A stretch of DNA of 64,000 nucleotides, from assembly GCF_014652355.1 (NCBI RefSeq), contig NZ_BMYQ01000001.1:308180-372179 (forward strand), given 5' to 3'. A program made the position numbers and the translations under genes. Shown one piece after another: positions 17,323 to 28,613 of the stretch. This DNA is from Gemmobacter lanyuensis (GTDB lineage: Bacteria; Pseudomonadota; Alphaproteobacteria; Rhodobacterales; Rhodobacteraceae). Below the pieces are notes generated by a model. It did no database searches, was not told where the DNA came from, and saw only the letters and a program-made list of their open reading frames with translations. The stretch's first letter is position 1. Every line of letters begins with the position of its first letter.

Positions 17323-18909
17323 TCAGATGAACGCGATCTCGGCCCGGTCGAACTCGGCCGCTGTCAGCCCCTGAAGCGTCAGCGTTGCCCCAGAATCCGT
17401 CATAACGGTCAGCATGCCATTGCCGATGAACAGGCTATGCGCCAGCACATCCGCACGCGACGAGAGCCCGTCAATCCCGGCGAACACAAGACGATCCCCT
17501 TCAGCCACCGAGAAATCGTTAATATCGGCGCGGCCCCAATCATCATCTGCGGTGACGGGATGAATTTCGAACGTGTCGGCGCCGGTACCACCCGTCAGGG
17601 ACGCACGACCGGATGTCGCCACCAGACGGTCATCGCCCGCGCCGCCCTGAAGCGTGTCGTGGCCATGCCGTGCATTCAGCGCATCATTCCCGGCATTGCC
17701 CTGCAGAAGGTCGCTGCCAAAGCCACCGGAGAGGCGATCATTGCCGACGCCACCGGTGATCGAGTCATTCCCGCCACCCCCGAACAGGGCATCGTTGCCG
17801 ATACCGCCGCCCAGATTGTCATTCCCCAGCCCGCCTTCGATGCGATCATCCCCGGCGTTGCCATAAAGGCGGTTCGCCACCCCGTCGCCCGTGATGCTGT
17901 CGGCCCGATGGCTGCCCAGAACATTCTCAATCCCCATGATCGGGTGATCAGTCTGAGCTTCGTGCCCGATCGCCCACATGCGCTGCGCGGCCAGATCAAC
18001 AACGCGACCCGACATATAGAGGCTGAGGTCGACCAGATCATTGCCGGCACCACCGTAGCAGGCGCCACAGTCATTCTCGATGATCAGCACATCATTGCCG
18101 TCACCGCCATAAAGCGTGGCATCGCCCGAGGTCACCGAAAGGGTATCATTCCCAAGACCGCCTTCCAGCGTTGCCTGATAGGCACCGGTGTTGATCACGT
18201 CTGCGCCGCGACTGCCGATGAAATGAAACTCGTCCGAAATCACGCTGACGGTTTCAAAACCGCGCACCGTCATGCCGCCTACCTGCCGCGGCCCGGTGCC
18301 GGTGACGCCCGACCAGTCAAGCGTGTATGAGCCTTCATCATGCATCTGCAGCGTGTCATTGCCGACGCCACCGTCAACCGTCAGGGCCACGGTGGACGAA
18401 TCGACGTGCAGAAAGTCAGCGCCGCCGCCCATGTTGACGGACTTGAGCTCGTGCATCCGGAAGAGGTTGAGCGTGGTGACATCGTCATCATTCCCCCCCT
18501 CAAGCACCTCTACCTGATGCCAGAACCATTCCACGAAGGTGGTGTTCGAAATCCCGTCGCCCCGCGACAGCGCCTGTGCGACGCGCAGGAAGCTTTGCGC
18601 CGAGACGTCCAGTCCGGTCAGGTGAAAGGCGCGACCCTCTTGATCGCGCAGGGTAATTTCAGTGAGGCGTCCTTCAAGGCGACCTGCCTCAGTCATCCGC
18701 AGCCCGGTCCCCACCAAGTCGCAGGTTGTATTCATCGAGAAAGAGGACGATTCCTGCAGCAGGCGGATGCTGATGGTTGCCGTGCGCCCGTCGCCGTTGT
18801 CCGTTGCCGTCACGCGCGGGGCAAATCCGAACGGCAGCATCCAGATGCTGTCAAAGACACGACCAAAGTCGCGAGACAGACTGAGATGCGCCACTTCTGG
18901 GACTCCCAT
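17323..18909 (-). CDS. RTX-type calcium-binding protein, probably type I secreted
   Basis: 528 residues. From about residue 165 onward there are many GG-x-G-x-D-x-L-type nonapeptides (for example GGLGNDTLSV, GGDGNDVLII, GGGGNDSITGG), which fold as calcium-binding beta-rolls and are usual in type I-secreted proteins. The first 150 residues show no enzyme domain I recognise. The ATG at 18909 (MGVPEVAHLSL) is preferred because an AGGGAAG site lies 8 bases upstream; the ATG at 18927 has that site inside the gene. No T1SS genes are nearby. It interrupts the ccm-acnA neighbourhood and is likely an accessory gene. Confidence 0.82.
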   Translation of the reverse strand: MGVPEVAHLSLSRDFGRVFDSIWMLPFGFAPRVTATDNGDGRTATISIRLLQESSSFSMNTTCDLVGTGLRMTEAGRLEGRLTEITLRDQEGRAFHLTGLDVSAQSFLRVAQALSRGDGISNTTFVEWFWHQVEVLEGGNDDDVTTLNLFRMHELKSVNMGGGADFLHVDSSTVALTVDGGVGNDTLQMHDEGSYTLDWSGVTGTGPRQVGGMTVRGFETVSVISDEFHFIGSRGADVINTGAYQATLEGGLGNDTLSVTSGDATLYGGDGNDVLIIENDCGACYGGAGNDLVDLSLYMSGRVVDLAAQRMWAIGHEAQTDHPIMGIENVLGSHRADSITGDGVANRLYGNAGDDRIEGGLGNDNLGGGIGNDALFGGGGNDSITGGVGNDRLSGGFGSDLLQGNAGNDALNARHGHDTLQGGAGDDRLVATSGRASLTGGTGADTFEIHPVTADDDWGRADINDFSVAEGDRLVFAGIDGLSSRADVLAHSLFIGNGMLTVMTDSGATLTLQGLTAAEFDRAEIAFI

Positions 18910-19065
18910 GGCAAATACTTCCCTCATTACTGTCAGAAGAAATGCGCCACAGATGCACGAATGTCAATATAATGACCGAAAGGATAGGTAAGATTTGACT
19001 TTTGAGCGGCAAATTCCTGCCGCAACCCTGCCTTGAAAACAAGCGCATTCCACTGCCGCGCACAA

Positions 19066-19094
19066 CAAAAAGGGCACCCCGGAGGGTGCCCTTT
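19066..19094 (-). terminator. Intrinsic terminator of acnA
   Basis: AAAGGGCACCC (19069-19079) and GGGTGCCCTTT (19084-19094) form an 11-bp stem with CGGA loop; the minus strand continues with T-rich sequence. It lies 20 bp after the acnA stop. Confidence 0.85.
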
Positions 19095-19114
19095 GTCGTT
19101 TTTGCGATCCCGGA

Positions 19115-21802
<2,688 letters not shown>

Positions 21803-22084
21803 CTGTCGCCTCCTGGCTGTGGCTCGGAAATTCGGGCTCGGGGTCTGCGTTCCCCATCGTCATGCCGCATCGCGGCGCGTGGCGCAAGGGAATCTGCTGG
21901 TGTTGTATGCAATTGTATGCCGAAAATCCAGCCCAGATTTCGGCTGGCGGCGGTGATTGGCCGAACGGCAAGCAACGCGCGCCGTGGCCGACATGCCACG
22001 GAGGCCGATCTCTCGCAAAACCTTGATTGGCGCCAGCACGGGCGCTTGGCTAGAAAGCAGGCATAGACGAGGGGAAATTCCAGC

Positions 22085-22783
22085 ATGATGCAACGCGCAT
22101 TTGGTGCCGCCTGCGGCCTCTGGCTCTGTTTTGCCACGACCCTGGCGGCAGAAGAGCATCCTGTGGTGGTGGAACTGTTCACCTCGCAGGGGTGTTCGTC
22201 CTGTCCCGGTGCGGATGTGATCTTTGCGGATCTGGCGAAACAGCCGGATGTGCTCGCCCTTGCACTGCATGTCGACTATTGGGATTACATCGGCTGGACC
22301 GACAGTTTCGGCAGCCCGCGCAATACCGAGCGGCAAAAGGCCTACGCCCGCGCCGCCGGGAGCCGCACCATCTACACCCCGCAGATGATCGTGAATGGCA
22401 TGGTCCGCGTTGAGGGCAACGACCCCGAGGCCGTGGCGGGCGCCATGACGGTGCAGCGCGGGCAGGGGTCTGACGTGGCGCTGACGCTGACACGCGAACC
22501 GGGCGGGCTGCGGATCCGGGCAACCGGCCCGGAGGGTATGGCCCCGGTCCGGGTGCAGCTTGTCCGTTACAACCCATCGGAAACCGTGACCATCGAACAT
22601 GGCGAAAATGCGGGTCGGACGGTGACCTACCATAATATTGTCACCGAATGGCAGGCTCTGGCCGACTGGACCGGGGAACCGGCGCTGGACCTTCTGGCTC
22701 CGCTCGAAGGCGACGATCCGGCGGCCGTCTTGTTACAGCGCGAAGGGCCGGGCGTCATCGTTGCGGCGGCAAGCCTGCCCTGA
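22085..22783 (+). CDS. DUF1223 thioredoxin-fold exported protein
   Basis: 232 residues. Signal peptide (cleavage near TTLAAEEH), then a thioredoxin-like domain typical of DUF1223 with the redox-like motif SQGCSSCPGAD and the HVDYWDYIGWTDSFG stretch. The family is common in alphaproteobacteria; its redox partner is unknown. Convergent with the following acyltransferase gene (7 bp gap). Confidence 0.85.
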   Translation: MMQRAFGAACGLWLCFATTLAAEEHPVVVELFTSQGCSSCPGADVIFADLAKQPDVLALALHVDYWDYIGWTDSFGSPRNTERQKAYARAAGSRTIYTPQMIVNGMVRVEGNDPEAVAGAMTVQRGQGSDVALTLTREPGGLRIRATGPEGMAPVRVQLVRYNPSETVTIEHGENAGRTVTYHNIVTEWQALADWTGEPALDLLAPLEGDDPAAVLLQREGPGVIVAAASLP

Positions 22784-22790
22784 CCGGACG

Positions 22791-23669
22791 CTATTTCCAG
22801 CGTTTGTGAATCCAGAACCACTGCGCCACATGCTGGCGCACATGCGCCTCAAGATGATCATTCAGCGCTTGGGTCATTTCCTCGGCCGTGCCGCGCGGGA
22901 TCGGCGCATCGACAAGGATTTCGAAACTCAGCCCGTCGGGGCGGCGGGTGGCATAGGTCGGAACCAGCAGCGCGTCATATTTCAGCGCCAGTTCCGCCGC
23001 CGAAAGCGCCGTCTTTGCGGGCTTGCCGAAAAATTCCAGCACGGGGGCGTGTTTCATGTGCTGGTCCTGCACGATGCCCAGCATACCGCCCTTGCGCAGA
23101 AAGCGGATCATCTCGGCCATGCCCTGCCGGCCGCGCGCGAAAAGTGGCGTGCCGATACGCGAGATCGCGGCGACGTAATGGGCATTGAACCAAGGGTTCG
23201 TCATGGGGCGGTAAAGCCCGCCCACCGGAAATCCCCGAGCAATCAGCGCGGCGCGGCTTGCATCATAATTGCCGAAATGCCCGGTCACCAGCACCACGGG
23301 ACGACCGCTGGCGCGCGCCTCCTCCAGCACGGCAAGGCCTGGGCCCTCGATCGGGGCCTTCGCCACGCGGGCCACAAACTCTGCGCCCGAATAAAGCTCG
23401 ATCACCGTGCGGCCCACATTGTCGGGCACCGCCCGCAAAAGGCGCCTGCGCTCGGCTTCAGGCATCTCGGGGAAGATCAAGGCCAGGTTGTCGCGGATGC
23501 GGCGCTGATATCCTGCCAGCGGGGCGATGACGCGCGCGAAGATCCACCCGCAGAGCGGCACGCGCCAAGCGTAGGGCAGCAGCAGCAGGGACCGGATCAG
23601 GCCCTGCAGCACAAGGTTCTGCAGCCAGAGACTGGCCTTTTGCAGGAAGGTCGGGTCGGGTCTTGCCAT
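22791..23669 (-). CDS. Lipid A biosynthesis-type (LpxL/HtrB) acyltransferase
   Basis: 292 residues with an N-terminal membrane anchor and the catalytic motif GHFGNYDAS (HxxxxD class). LpxL/LpxM-family enzymes add secondary acyl chains to lipid A at the inner membrane. The start at 23669 (MARPDPTFLQ) lies 4 bp after the stop of the DMT exporter gene, indicating one operon. Whether it acts on lipid A or another acceptor lipid is not shown. Confidence 0.83.
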   Translation of the reverse strand: MARPDPTFLQKASLWLQNLVLQGLIRSLLLLPYAWRVPLCGWIFARVIAPLAGYQRRIRDNLALIFPEMPEAERRRLLRAVPDNVGRTVIELYSGAEFVARVAKAPIEGPGLAVLEEARASGRPVVLVTGHFGNYDASRAALIARGFPVGGLYRPMTNPWFNAHYVAAISRIGTPLFARGRQGMAEMIRFLRKGGMLGIVQDQHMKHAPVLEFFGKPAKTALSAAELALKYDALLVPTYATRRPDGLSFEILVDAPIPRGTAEEMTQALNDHLEAHVRQHVAQWFWIHKRWK

Positions 23670-23673
23670 GGCC

Positions 23674-24534
23674 TCAGCGTGCAACGCGGGTTTCGCGGTG
23701 CCAGACATAAAGACCCGCCCCCGCGATCACAAGGGCGCCGACCAGCGTCCAGACATCGGGCCATTCGTCAAACAGCAGGATGCCCCAGCCGGTCGCAAAA
23801 ATGATGCCGACATAGCCGAAGGGGGCGATGGCCGCGGCCTCTGCCACGGTGAAAGCCCGGATCAGGAACATCTGCGCCAAGGCCCCTTGCGCGCCGATCA
23901 GGGCAAATTTCCACAGATCACCCGGCGCGATCTGGACAAAGAAGGTCGGCAGCGCCAGCGAGGTGAGAACCGTTCCGAACAAGGCCGAATACATGAGCGA
24001 GGTCGAGGGCCGTTCCGTGGCCCCCGCCCAGCGGGTTGCGATGGCAAAGCCTGCATAGCAGAGCGCGCAGGCCAGCGGCAGCAGCGCCGCCGGCTGAAAC
24101 ACACCCGCACCGGGCCGGATGATGATCAGCGCCCCGATCATGGCTGCCCCCACACCGAAGAGACGCCGCGGCCCCAGCTTCTCGTTCAGAAACAGCGCCG
24201 CGCCCAGTGTGATGAGCACCGGGTTGATATCGGCAATGGCCGTCGCCTCGGCCAGACCGACATGACCGAGGCTGAGAAAGAAGAAAGCCGTTGCCCCGAA
24301 TTGAAAGAGCGACCGCAACCCCTGAAGACCGGGTCGGCTGGTGCGCAGCACCTCGGTCAGGCGCGGCAGGAAGATCAACGTCACAATGACCGTCTGGCCA
24401 GCGTAGCGCGCCCAGATCACCTGCAGTGCAGGGTAGCTTTGCACCAGATGCTTTGCCATGGCATCCATGCTGGTGAAGGTGGCGATGGCCGCAAGCATCA
24501 GCAGGATCCCACGGCGGGTGTCGGTCTGGGTCAT
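23674..24534 (-). CDS. DMT-superfamily exporter (EamA)
   Basis: 286 residues, about ten transmembrane helices in two EamA repeats (ASMDAMAKHL-like helix 1 region; second repeat from about residue 145). The start at 24534 follows a GGAGAG site; upstream codons look non-coding. Cotranscribed with the LpxL-like gene. Substrate unknown. Confidence 0.85.
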   Translation of the reverse strand: MTQTDTRRGILLMLAAIATFTSMDAMAKHLVQSYPALQVIWARYAGQTVIVTLIFLPRLTEVLRTSRPGLQGLRSLFQFGATAFFFLSLGHVGLAEATAIADINPVLITLGAALFLNEKLGPRRLFGVGAAMIGALIIIRPGAGVFQPAALLPLACALCYAGFAIATRWAGATERPSTSLMYSALFGTVLTSLALPTFFVQIAPGDLWKFALIGAQGALAQMFLIRAFTVAEAAAIAPFGYVGIIFATGWGILLFDEWPDVWTLVGALVIAGAGLYVWHRETRVAR

Positions 24535-24632
24535 CATCTCTCCGGGGCAGCTGCGGCGGACCCTAGGGGGCGCAGGCCCGAAGGGCAAGCGCCGCGATCT
24601 TGCTGCCATTGGACCAAGCGAGGCGCGGGGCG

Positions 24633-25715
24633 TCATTCCTCCTCCTCGGGCTGTCGCAGGCGCAGCTCCCCCGCGGCCTCAAGACCACGCAATTCCTCGA
24701 TCAGCAGGGTCCTGGCGGCCTCGCCTTCCTTGGCGGGGATCTTGCCACGTTTGGCCATTTCCTCACGAAGCTGCTGGGCCATGCGCGGTGAGATGTTTTC
24801 AAGGATGAAGGCGGTGGCGGCCTCACGCTCGGGGTTGCCCTGCGCGGCGGAGAGCGCGGTGATCAGTGTCGGCTGATCCACCACGCGCAGCAGTTTCGGC
24901 ACATCGCGGGCAGACAGGCGCTGCGGCAGATGGGCATAGGTGAAGATCGCCTTGCGCACCTCTTCGGCGAAACCTGCATCCTCTTCCGCAAGCCCGCGCA
25001 ACACATCCTCGCGCGTGATTTCGGGCGCCACGTTCAGAATGGCGCCGACGCGGGCCTGTGGCGGGGTGTCGAAGGCGCGGGGGGGCTGGCTGTCAAGCTG
25101 CATCAGGAGCGACAGGCCGATGCGGCGCACCGTCCTTGGATCGACATTCCCGGTCCGCGACATGGCAAAGGCCACGCGTCGCGCCCGTTCGCCCGGCAGC
25201 TGCGACAGCAGGCGTGCAGATTTTGCCACCGGCAGTTTCGACAGCAGAATGGCCGCGACCTCGGGACTTTCGGCGTCAAGCAAGGGGGCCACCTGTTCCG
25301 GCGCGAGCGCGGCGATCCGGTCCCAGGGATCAGCATCGGGGCGAATGCCTACCTGTCGCCGCAGGCGGGATGCCGTCGCCTGCGAGATATGTCCATCCAT
25401 GAGTGAAAGCGCCCCGTCGAGCCCCGCCGGGAAGGTGAGACCAACCTCTTCCAGCTCTGAAAGGAATTCGCTTGCGACCTGTTCCACGGTGGACCGGTCG
25501 ACCAGCCGCATTTCCCCCATCTGTTCGGCAAGTTCGGCCTGAAGGGCCTCTGGCAGCGCCGAGAGCGGCAGAGGCGCCCCTTCCGCCAGCAGCAGCCGCA
25601 CGATCACCGCCGCCTTTTGCCGACGCGAAAGCGGCATCCGCGGCGCTTCCCCCGCAGCCACCGGCATGCGCCGGGGCGTGATCCGTGCCAGGGCCACTGA
25701 TTGCGATTGTGCCAT
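24633..25715 (-). CDS. Orphan FliG-like flagellar motor switch protein
   Basis: 360 residues resembling FliG. The middle contains PEVAAILLSKLPVAKSARLL, which corresponds to the FliG EHPQ region, and the C-terminal third carries LLRVVDQPTLITALSAAQGN and then ENISPRMAQQLREEMAKRG, the torque-helix layout of FliG-C. The N-terminal 30 residues are extra and low complexity. The tail is very acidic (PEEEE). No other flagellar gene is in the window, so it is either a second FliG or one recruited to another role. An AGGAGA site supports the start. Confidence 0.8.
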   Translation of the reverse strand: MAQSQSVALARITPRRMPVAAGEAPRMPLSRRQKAAVIVRLLLAEGAPLPLSALPEALQAELAEQMGEMRLVDRSTVEQVASEFLSELEEVGLTFPAGLDGALSLMDGHISQATASRLRRQVGIRPDADPWDRIAALAPEQVAPLLDAESPEVAAILLSKLPVAKSARLLSQLPGERARRVAFAMSRTGNVDPRTVRRIGLSLLMQLDSQPPRAFDTPPQARVGAILNVAPEITREDVLRGLAEEDAGFAEEVRKAIFTYAHLPQRLSARDVPKLLRVVDQPTLITALSAAQGNPEREAATAFILENISPRMAQQLREEMAKRGKIPAKEGEAARTLLIEELRGLEAAGELRLRQPEEEE

Positions 25716-25773
25716 GCCATTCTCCTGATTCCCGTCCCGGGGTCAGGTTGGCATCCTGCGGGTTAACAGCGGC

Positions 25774-25938
25774 TTAGCTGGACACCGCCAGACATTTTCC
25801 CGCCTGGTCGTCCCAGACGGTGCCTTCCGGGCAACCGTGTCGATCTTCGCAGGATTGCGTCTGGGCCATCACGGCGGAAGGCACGGCCGAGGGCGGCAGC
25901 AGCCCCAGAAACAGGGCAAGAACAAGACGCTGTGGCAT
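25774..25938 (-). CDS. Small exported cysteine-containing protein
   Basis: 54 residues: a signal peptide (LVLALFLGLLPPSAVPSA) and a mature part of about 28 residues with three Cys in the pattern SCEDRHGCPEGTVWDDQAGKC. The GTVWDDQAGKC ending resembles the short Cys-rich segment of chitin-binding-like domains, but this is too short to call. The longer frame upstream lacks a plausible start. It lies between fliG-like and purB; function unknown. Confidence 0.65.
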   Translation of the reverse strand: MPQRLVLALFLGLLPPSAVPSAVMAQTQSCEDRHGCPEGTVWDDQAGKCLAVSS

Positions 25939-25975
25939 GCGGACTCTCCTGTCATGAAAGCCCGATGGTGCCATG

Positions 25976-26003
25976 AAAAAGGCCCCCTGCGAGGCAGGGG
26001 GCC
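25976..26003 (-). terminator. Intrinsic terminator of purB
   Basis: 10-bp stem GGCCCCCTGC (25981-25990) / GCAGGGGGCC (25994-26003) with a 3-base loop, followed by five T on the minus strand. Confidence 0.88.
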
Positions 26004-26026
26004 GATCACGGATGCGTGAGCTGCGA

Positions 26027-27331
26027 TCAGGCGCCGAAAACGCGGGCGAAGATCGTGTCCACATGTTTGGTGTGATAGCCCAGATCGAACTTCTCCTCGA
26101 TCTCGGCGGGCGAAAGGGCGGCGGTCACTTCCGGGTCGGCCAGAAGCTCGGTCTTGAAATCAGCGCCCTGTTCCCAGACCTTCATGGCGTTGCGCTGCAC
26201 CAGACGATAGCTGTCTTCGCGCGACACACCCGCCTGCGTCAGGGCCAGAAGCACGCGCTGCGACATGACAAGCCCTTTGAACTTGTTCATGTTCTTCAGC
26301 ATGTTCTCCGGATAGATCACCAGCTTTTCGACCACGCCCGCCAGACGGTGCAGCGCGAAATCGAGCGTGATGGTGGTATCGGGGCCAATCGCGCGCTCCA
26401 CCGAGGAATGGCTGATGTCCCGCTCATGCCAGAGCGCCACGTTTTCCAGCGCCGGGATCACCGACATCCGCACCAGACGCGCAAGGCCAGTGAGGTTTTC
26501 GGTCAGAACCGGGTTCCGCTTGTGCGGCATGGCCGACGAGCCCTTCTGGCCGGGGCTGAAGAATTCTTCGGCCTCGAGCACCTCGGTGCGCTGCATGTGG
26601 CGGATTTCGATGGCGATGTTCTCGATCGACGAGGCGATGACACCCAGCGTGGCAAAGAACATGGCGTGACGGTCGCGCGGAATGACCTGCGTGCTGATCG
26701 GCTCGGGCTGGAGGCCCATCATCTTGCAGACATGCTCTTCGACGGCCGGGTCGATATTGGCGAAGGTGCCGACCGCGCCCGAAATCGCGCCCGTGGCCAC
26801 TTCCTCACGCGCGGCGACCAGACGGGCGCGGTTGCGGTGCATCTCGGCGTAGAAACGGGCGAAGGTCAGGCCCATCGTGGTCGGTTCGGCATGGATGCCG
26901 TGGCTGCGGCCGATGCGGACGGTGTCCTTGTGTTCATAGGCGCGGGTTTTCAGCGCGGCCAGCACGCGGTCCATCGCCACCAGCAGCAGATCGGCGGCGC
27001 GGGTCAGCTGCACGTTCAGCGTGGTGTCCAGCACGTCGGACGAGGTCATGCCCTGATGCACGAAGCGCGCATCTTCCGACCCGATATGTTCGGCCAGATG
27101 GGTCAGGAAGGCGATCACGTCATGCTTGGTCACGGCCTCGATTTCATCGATCCGCGCGACATCGAACTGCACATCCTTGGCGCGCCACACGGCGGCGGCG
27201 TTTTCCTTCGGGATCACCCCCAGCGCGGCTTGCGCGTCGCAGGCATGGGCCTCGATCTCATACCAGATCTTGAAGCGGGCCTCAGGCGACCAGATGGCAA
27301 CCATTTCAGGACGGGAATAGCGCGGGATCAT
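26027..27331 (-). CDS. purB: Adenylosuccinate lyase
   Basis: 434 residues of the fumarase/aspartase superfamily. It splits adenylosuccinate to AMP (and SAICAR to AICAR) in purine synthesis. Diagnostic motifs: GMTSSDVLDT, GRSHGIHAEPTTMG (catalytic His) and the signature GSSAMPHKRNP in the flexible catalytic loop. The start at 27331 (MIPRYSRPEMVAIW) is the family's; the long upstream frame is spurious. Confidence 0.97.
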   Translation of the reverse strand: MIPRYSRPEMVAIWSPEARFKIWYEIEAHACDAQAALGVIPKENAAAVWRAKDVQFDVARIDEIEAVTKHDVIAFLTHLAEHIGSEDARFVHQGMTSSDVLDTTLNVQLTRAADLLLVAMDRVLAALKTRAYEHKDTVRIGRSHGIHAEPTTMGLTFARFYAEMHRNRARLVAAREEVATGAISGAVGTFANIDPAVEEHVCKMMGLQPEPISTQVIPRDRHAMFFATLGVIASSIENIAIEIRHMQRTEVLEAEEFFSPGQKGSSAMPHKRNPVLTENLTGLARLVRMSVIPALENVALWHERDISHSSVERAIGPDTTITLDFALHRLAGVVEKLVIYPENMLKNMNKFKGLVMSQRVLLALTQAGVSREDSYRLVQRNAMKVWEQGADFKTELLADPEVTAALSPAEIEEKFDLGYHTKHVDTIFARVFGA

Positions 27332-27443
27332 GCAATGCGGCCTTTCGTTGCGGCAGGAAACAGGCATGGCCCCCTTAGACGCAACGCCCCCGGCTTTCAA
27401 CCCGCAGATCGGGAAACGGGGCCGAAAACCGGCCCCTGTCGGG

Positions 27444-27704
27444 TCAGAGCGCGTTGCGCCCGCGGTGAAGTTGCCATTCCTCAAGCACCGATCCGTCGGG
27501 CAGATGGCAATAGCCCGCATCCCCCGCCGGTTCCTGCCGGATTTCCAGCCGCCCGCCCGCCTCGGCGCAATAGCGCGCGGCGGCGCTGCCGGACTGTTGC
27601 CAACGGCTGCCCATCTCGGGTGCGGCGGCGCGCGTGCCCCCGCCGCAGGCCGAAAGGGTGGTCAGGATGCAAAGCAGCAGCAGGGTATAGAGAGCTTGGT
27701 GCAT
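27444..27704 (-). CDS. DUF333-type small lipoprotein
   Basis: 86 residues. Lipoprotein signal with lipobox LSAC (Cys20), then a DUF333-like domain: ARYCAEAGGRLEIR, then GDAGYCHLPDGSVLEEWQLHRG. In this family the YC-x-GG-x-L and C-x-LPDG-x-x-EEW elements are the core. An outer-membrane or periplasmic lipoprotein of unknown function, possibly hydrolase-inhibitor-like. Confidence 0.8.
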   Translation of the reverse strand: MHQALYTLLLLCILTTLSACGGGTRAAAPEMGSRWQQSGSAAARYCAEAGGRLEIRQEPAGDAGYCHLPDGSVLEEWQLHRGRNAL

Positions 27705-27830
27705 GGCCGGGTCCACTGGCAGTGCAAGAACATGGCGCGACTTTTCCGCCATCGCGGGCGCGGTTGCAAGCATGTCGATGGGCTGTGCGCGGGCTTTTCC
27801 GGCAACCGCCCTTCGTCTAGGCTGCCCGCC

Positions 27831-28613
27831 ATGAAACAGCCTGTTTTGCAAGCCCGCCTGCCATTTGCTCCCTGGATGGACCCGCGCACCGCGCGCCTGC
27901 CCGGCATCCTGCCGGTTGAGGGCGATGACTGGATCCTTCAGGATGATGCCTATGCCGGGCAGATGGCCGAACGCGATGCCCGCCTTGCCGCGCAAGAGGA
28001 CGCGGTCCACGCCCTGCTGCCCGAGGCGGCGGAACCTGCGGCAGAGCTCCTCGACCTGATCCTGCAAAAGCTTACCCGGACGCCGGGGTTTGCCGTGGGG
28101 GCGGATGCCGTGCTGCGCCCCGACGGGGTGCAGGTGGCGCTGGGGGTGGACAATCCGCTGAAAACCGCCGGGCGGCTGGTGCAAGAGGATCTGTGCCTTC
28201 TGCAGCCCGACGGGGGCGAGCATCGGCTGACCGGGGCGGTTCTCTGCTTTCCGGCCAGCTGGACGCTGGCGGAAAAGATCGGGCGGCCGATGACGGTGAT
28301 CCATCGCCCGGTGCATCACTATACCGAGGATATCGCACGCCGGGTCCAGCGGCTGTTCGATGCGATCCGGCCGGAACAGGCGCTCTGGCGGATGAATGCG
28401 CTGGTCTATGACGACCCGGCGCTGTTCCAGCCGCGCCCGGAAGGGGCGCAGCGCCCGCCGCCGGTCGAACGCCGCTACATGCGCTGCGAACGCCAATGCC
28501 TGCTGCGGCTGCCCCGGACAGGGGCGGTGGTCTTCACGATCCACACCTATCTGGTGCGGCTGGAAGACCTTGACCCGGCGGCGCGGGCAGGGATGGCCGC
28601 CGCCGGGCTCTGA
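27831..28613 (+). CDS. DUF3445 haem-dependent oxidative N-demethylase family protein
   Basis: 260 residues of the DUF3445 family (haem-containing dimethylamine monooxygenase subunit/HDOD). Hallmarks: CFPASWTLAEKIGRPMTVIH, with a conserved Pro-Ala-Ser-Trp turn, and the IHRPVHHY His-rich loop, plus ERRYMRCERQCLLRLP near the C-terminus. Known members oxidise methylated amines. The other dmm subunits are not adjacent, so the substrate cannot be named. The ATG at 27831 gives the normal N-terminus. Confidence 0.82.
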   Translation: MKQPVLQARLPFAPWMDPRTARLPGILPVEGDDWILQDDAYAGQMAERDARLAAQEDAVHALLPEAAEPAAELLDLILQKLTRTPGFAVGADAVLRPDGVQVALGVDNPLKTAGRLVQEDLCLLQPDGGEHRLTGAVLCFPASWTLAEKIGRPMTVIHRPVHHYTEDIARRVQRLFDAIRPEQALWRMNALVYDDPALFQPRPEGAQRPPPVERRYMRCERQCLLRLPRTGAVVFTIHTYLVRLEDLDPAARAGMAAAGL

